NCBI RefSeq assembly: GCF_003258295.1
Contig: NZ_QKYN01000091.1
Coordinates: 416 to 48,086, forward strand
DNA: 47,671 nucleotides
Origin: Streptacidiphilus pinicola
GTDB lineage: Bacteria; Actinomycetota; Actinomycetes; Streptomycetales; Streptomycetaceae
Reading direction: 5' to 3'
Numbering within the stretch: the first letter of the stretch is position 1; each line of letters opens with the position of its first letter. The notes under the pieces were generated by a model. The model was not told the DNA's origin. It worked only from the letters and a program-made list of their open reading frames with translations, and ran no database searches. Shown here one piece after another: positions 44,115 to 47,671 of the stretch. Made by a program: the position numbers and the translations under genes.

Positions 44115-46358
44115 TCAGTCCGCGAAGACCTCGCCGCGCTCGGCCTTCTCCACCAGCAGCGCCGGCGGCTCGAAGCGCGGGCCGTAGGCGGCGGCCAGCT
44201 CACGGGCGCGGGCCACGAAGCCCGGCAGGCCGCCCTCGTAGCCGTTGACGTACTGCAGCACGCCACCGGTCCACCCGGGGAAGCCGATCCCGAGGATCGA
44301 GCCGATGTTGGCGTCGGCCACGGAGGTCAGCACGCCCTCCTCCAGGCAGCGCACGGTGTCCACGGCCTCCGCGAAGAGCATCCGCTCCTGCATGTCCTCG
44401 AACGGGATCTTCCGGCCGGAGAGCTCGGCGCTGTGCTCACTGCCGAAGTGCTCCCGCAGCCCCGGCCACAACCCGGCCCGCTTGCCGTCCACGTACTCGT
44501 AGAAGCCCGCGCCGCCGCTGCGCCCCGGGCGGTCGAACTCGTCGAGCATCCGGTCCAGCACCACGTCCGCCGGGTGCGGCGCCCAGGTGCCGCCCGCGGC
44601 CTCGACCGCCTTGCGGGCCTCGTTGCGGATCTTGCGCGGCAGCGTCAGCGTCAGCTCGTCCATCAGCGACAGCACCTTGGCCGGGTACCCCGCCTGCGCG
44701 GCGGCCTGCTCGACCGACGCCGGGTCGACGCCCTCGCCGACCATCGCCACGCCCTCGTTGATGAACTGTCCGATGACCCGGGAGGTGAAGAACCCACGCG
44801 AGTCGTTGACCACGATCGGCGTCTTGTTGATCTGCCGCACCAGGTCGAACGCGCGCGCCAGCGCCTCGTCCCCGGTCCGCGCGCCCTTGATGATCTCGAC
44901 CAGCGGCATCTTGTCCACGGGCGAGAAGAAGTGCAGCCCGATGAAGTCCTCCTGCCGCTTCACGCCCTCGGCGAGCTCCGTGATCGGGAGCGTGGAGGTG
45001 TTCGAGCAGAGCAGCGCGTCCGGCGCCACGACGTCCTGGATCTCCGCGAAGACCTTGTGCTTCAGCTCGGTGTTCTCGAAGACCGCCTCGATGACGGCGC
45101 CGCAGCCCGCCAGGTCCGTCACGTCCGCGGTCGGGGTGATGAGCGAGAGCAGCGCCTCCCGCTTGGCCTCGGTCGTGCGGCCGCGCGCCAGCGCCTTGTC
45201 CAGCAGGCCGACCGAGTACGCCTTGCCCCGCTCGGCCGCCTCCACGGTGACGTCCTTCAGCAGCACCTGGATGCCGGCCTTCGCGCACGAGTACGCGATG
45301 CCCGCGCCCATCATGCCCGCGCCCAGCACGGCCACCTTGGTCACCTTGTGGGCGGGCACGTCGGAGGGGCGGTTGGCGCCGGAGTTGACGGCCTGCAGGT
45401 CGAAGAAGAACGCCTGGATCATGTTCTTCGCGGTCTGACCCGTCGCCAGCTCGGTGAAGTAGCGCCCCTCGATCGCGAACGCGGTGTCGATGTCCACCTG
45501 CGCCGACTCGACGGCCGTCGCCAGGATGTTGCGCGGCGCCGGGTAGGGCGCGCCGTTCAGCTGCTTGCTCAGGTTCGCCGGGAAGGCGGGCAGGTTCGCG
45601 GCGAAGGCCGGGTGGCTCGGGGTGCCGCCGGGGATCTTGTAGCCCTTGACGTCCCACGGCTGCTGCGCCGTCTCGTTCGCGTCGATGAACGCCCGCGCCT
45701 TGGCGAGCAGCTCCTCCCGGTCCGCCGCCAGCTCGTGCACCAGCCCGGCCTCCAGCGCCTGCGCCGGACGGTGCTGGGTGCCCTGCAGCAGCACCTTCAG
45801 CAGCGCGTCGGTGATGCCCAGCAGCCGCACCGTGCGCACCACCCCGCCGCCGCCCGGCAGCAGACCCAGCGTGACCTCCGGCAGCCCGATCTTGACGGAG
45901 GAGTCGTTCAGCACCACACGGTGGTGGCAGGCCAGTGCGATCTCCAGCCCGCCGCCCAGCGCCGCCCCGTTGATCGCCGCGACGACGGGGACCCCGAGGG
46001 TCTCCAGCGCCCGCAGGTCGCGCTTGAGCGCCATCGAGCCCTCGAAGAACTCCTGCGCGTTCTCCGGCCGCACCTGGCTCAGCAGGCGCAGGTCGCCGCC
46101 CGCGAAGAAGGTCTTCTTGGCCGATGCGACGATCACGCCGCGCAGCTCGCCCGCCTCCCGCAGCGCCTTCAGGCGCGTCACGGTCGCGGCCAGGTCGGCA
46201 CGGAACGCCTCGGTCATGGTGTTGACGGACTGCGTCGGGTCGTCCAGCACGAGCGTGACGACGCCCTCGCCGTCCTGCTCCCAGCGGATGGTGGTGGTCT
46301 CGGCTGCTGCGGTCTGCGCTGCTGCGGTCTGGGCTGCTGCGTTCTGAGCGGTCGTCAT
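44115..46358 (-). CDS. fadB: Bifunctional enoyl-CoA hydratase/3-hydroxyacyl-CoA dehydrogenase (FadB/FadJ type)
   Basis: 747-residue beta-oxidation enzyme that hydrates enoyl-CoA and then oxidises 3-hydroxyacyl-CoA with NAD. The crotonase domain (about 22-215) has [23 protein letters not shown] and [18 protein letters not shown]. The dehydrogenase begins at about 335 with [21 protein letters not shown] and contains the catalytic [17 protein letters not shown], followed by two C-terminal helical domains. ATG 46358 with GGAG 8 nt upstream; residues 6-21 are an Ala/Gln/Thr repeat. It lies 50 nt after the thiolase gene in one operon and is convergent with the PIG-V-like gene, 24 nt apart. Confidence 0.95.
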   Translation of the reverse strand: MTTAQNAAAQTAAAQTAAAETTTIRWEQDGEGVVTLVLDDPTQSVNTMTEAFRADLAATVTRLKALREAGELRGVIVASAKKTFFAGGDLRLLSQVRPENAQEFFEGSMALKRDLRALETLGVPVVAAINGAALGGGLEIALACHHRVVLNDSSVKIGLPEVTLGLLPGGGGVVRTVRLLGITDALLKVLLQGTQHRPAQALEAGLVHELAADREELLAKARAFIDANETAQQPWDVKGYKIPGGTPSHPAFAANLPAFPANLSKQLNGAPYPAPRNILATAVESAQVDIDTAFAIEGRYFTELATGQTAKNMIQAFFFDLQAVNSGANRPSDVPAHKVTKVAVLGAGMMGAGIAYSCAKAGIQVLLKDVTVEAAERGKAYSVGLLDKALARGRTTEAKREALLSLITPTADVTDLAGCGAVIEAVFENTELKHKVFAEIQDVVAPDALLCSNTSTLPITELAEGVKRQEDFIGLHFFSPVDKMPLVEIIKGARTGDEALARAFDLVRQINKTPIVVNDSRGFFTSRVIGQFINEGVAMVGEGVDPASVEQAAAQAGYPAKVLSLMDELTLTLPRKIRNEARKAVEAAGGTWAPHPADVVLDRMLDEFDRPGRSGGAGFYEYVDGKRAGLWPGLREHFGSEHSAELSGRKIPFEDMQERMLFAEAVDTVRCLEEGVLTSVADANIGSILGIGFPGWTGGVLQYVNGYEGGLPGFVARARELAAAYGPRFEPPALLVEKAERGEVFAD
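46296..46340 (-). repeat. Three tandem 15-nt units at the start of fadB
   Basis: On the plus strand GGTCTCGGCTGCTGC, GGTCTGCGCTGCTGC and GGTCTGGGCTGCTGC follow each other. They code for the [10 protein letters not shown] repeats of residues 7-21 of FadB, before the folded domain. Confidence 0.85.
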
Positions 46359-46408
46359 CTCTGCTTCTCCAGCGGGCGTGCGGTCGTGGTCGGGGAGGGG
46401 GTGGCTGG

Positions 46409-47623
<1,215 letters not shown>

Positions 47624-47671
47624 GCTGGCTGCCTGCTTTCTGGCGGTTCCGGTGAGGGGAGGGTCTGGGGG

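Overview
The window is a very GC-rich actinobacterial chromosome segment. Gene content, gene order, frequent GTG/TTG starts and strong third-position G/C point to the family Streptomycetaceae (Streptomyces, Kitasatospora or Streptacidiphilus). I cannot fix the genus from sequence alone.

Left part (1-18.6 kb) is a conserved actinobacterial core neighbourhood: the tail of a probable tlyA, then nadK, recN and a GT4 glycosyltransferase. Two minus-strand genes follow (HAD phosphatase, GH15 glucanase). Next come pyrG, an overlapping NUDIX hydrolase, a TPR/ATPase-like protein, alanine dehydrogenase, an orphan ParA-like ATPase, an uncharacterised protein with a ribbon-helix-helix-like end, scpA, scpB and rluB. 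The ParA-like/RHH-like/ScpA/ScpB run looks like a chromosome-organisation operon. As written, scpB carries a +1 frameshift at a C run (16910-16913).

Middle part (18.6-28.4 kb): a TetR-MFS efflux pair with two matching operator palindromes starts 4 nt after rluB. It is followed by a secreted alkaline-phosphatase-superfamily enzyme, a DUF952 protein and an M24 peptidase. The core order then resumes with tyrA, cmk and der. The TetR-to-peptidase block separates rluB from the genes it is usually close to.

Right part (28.4-47.7 kb) is more accessory. It holds two hypothetical genes, a tandem pair of resuscitation-promoting-factor (Rpf) muralytic enzymes behind a long leader with a near-perfect CRP site, and a branched-chain-amino-acid-type ABC system. 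In that system LivH, LivM and LivG are fused into one 891-residue protein, with separate LivF and substrate-binding lipoprotein genes. Three membrane glycosyltransferase-like proteins (two of them a divergent PIG-V-like pair), an alpha/beta hydrolase and a fadA-fadB beta-oxidation operon complete the window.

Non-coding structure of note: a dispersed composite inverted repeat present twice (9790-9893 and 28734-28845); a short GC palindrome nested in one copy and found again inside the coding sequence of a PIG-V-like gene; a strong terminator after ald; and several candidate operators. I saw no rRNA, tRNA, CRISPR array, prophage or insertion sequence.
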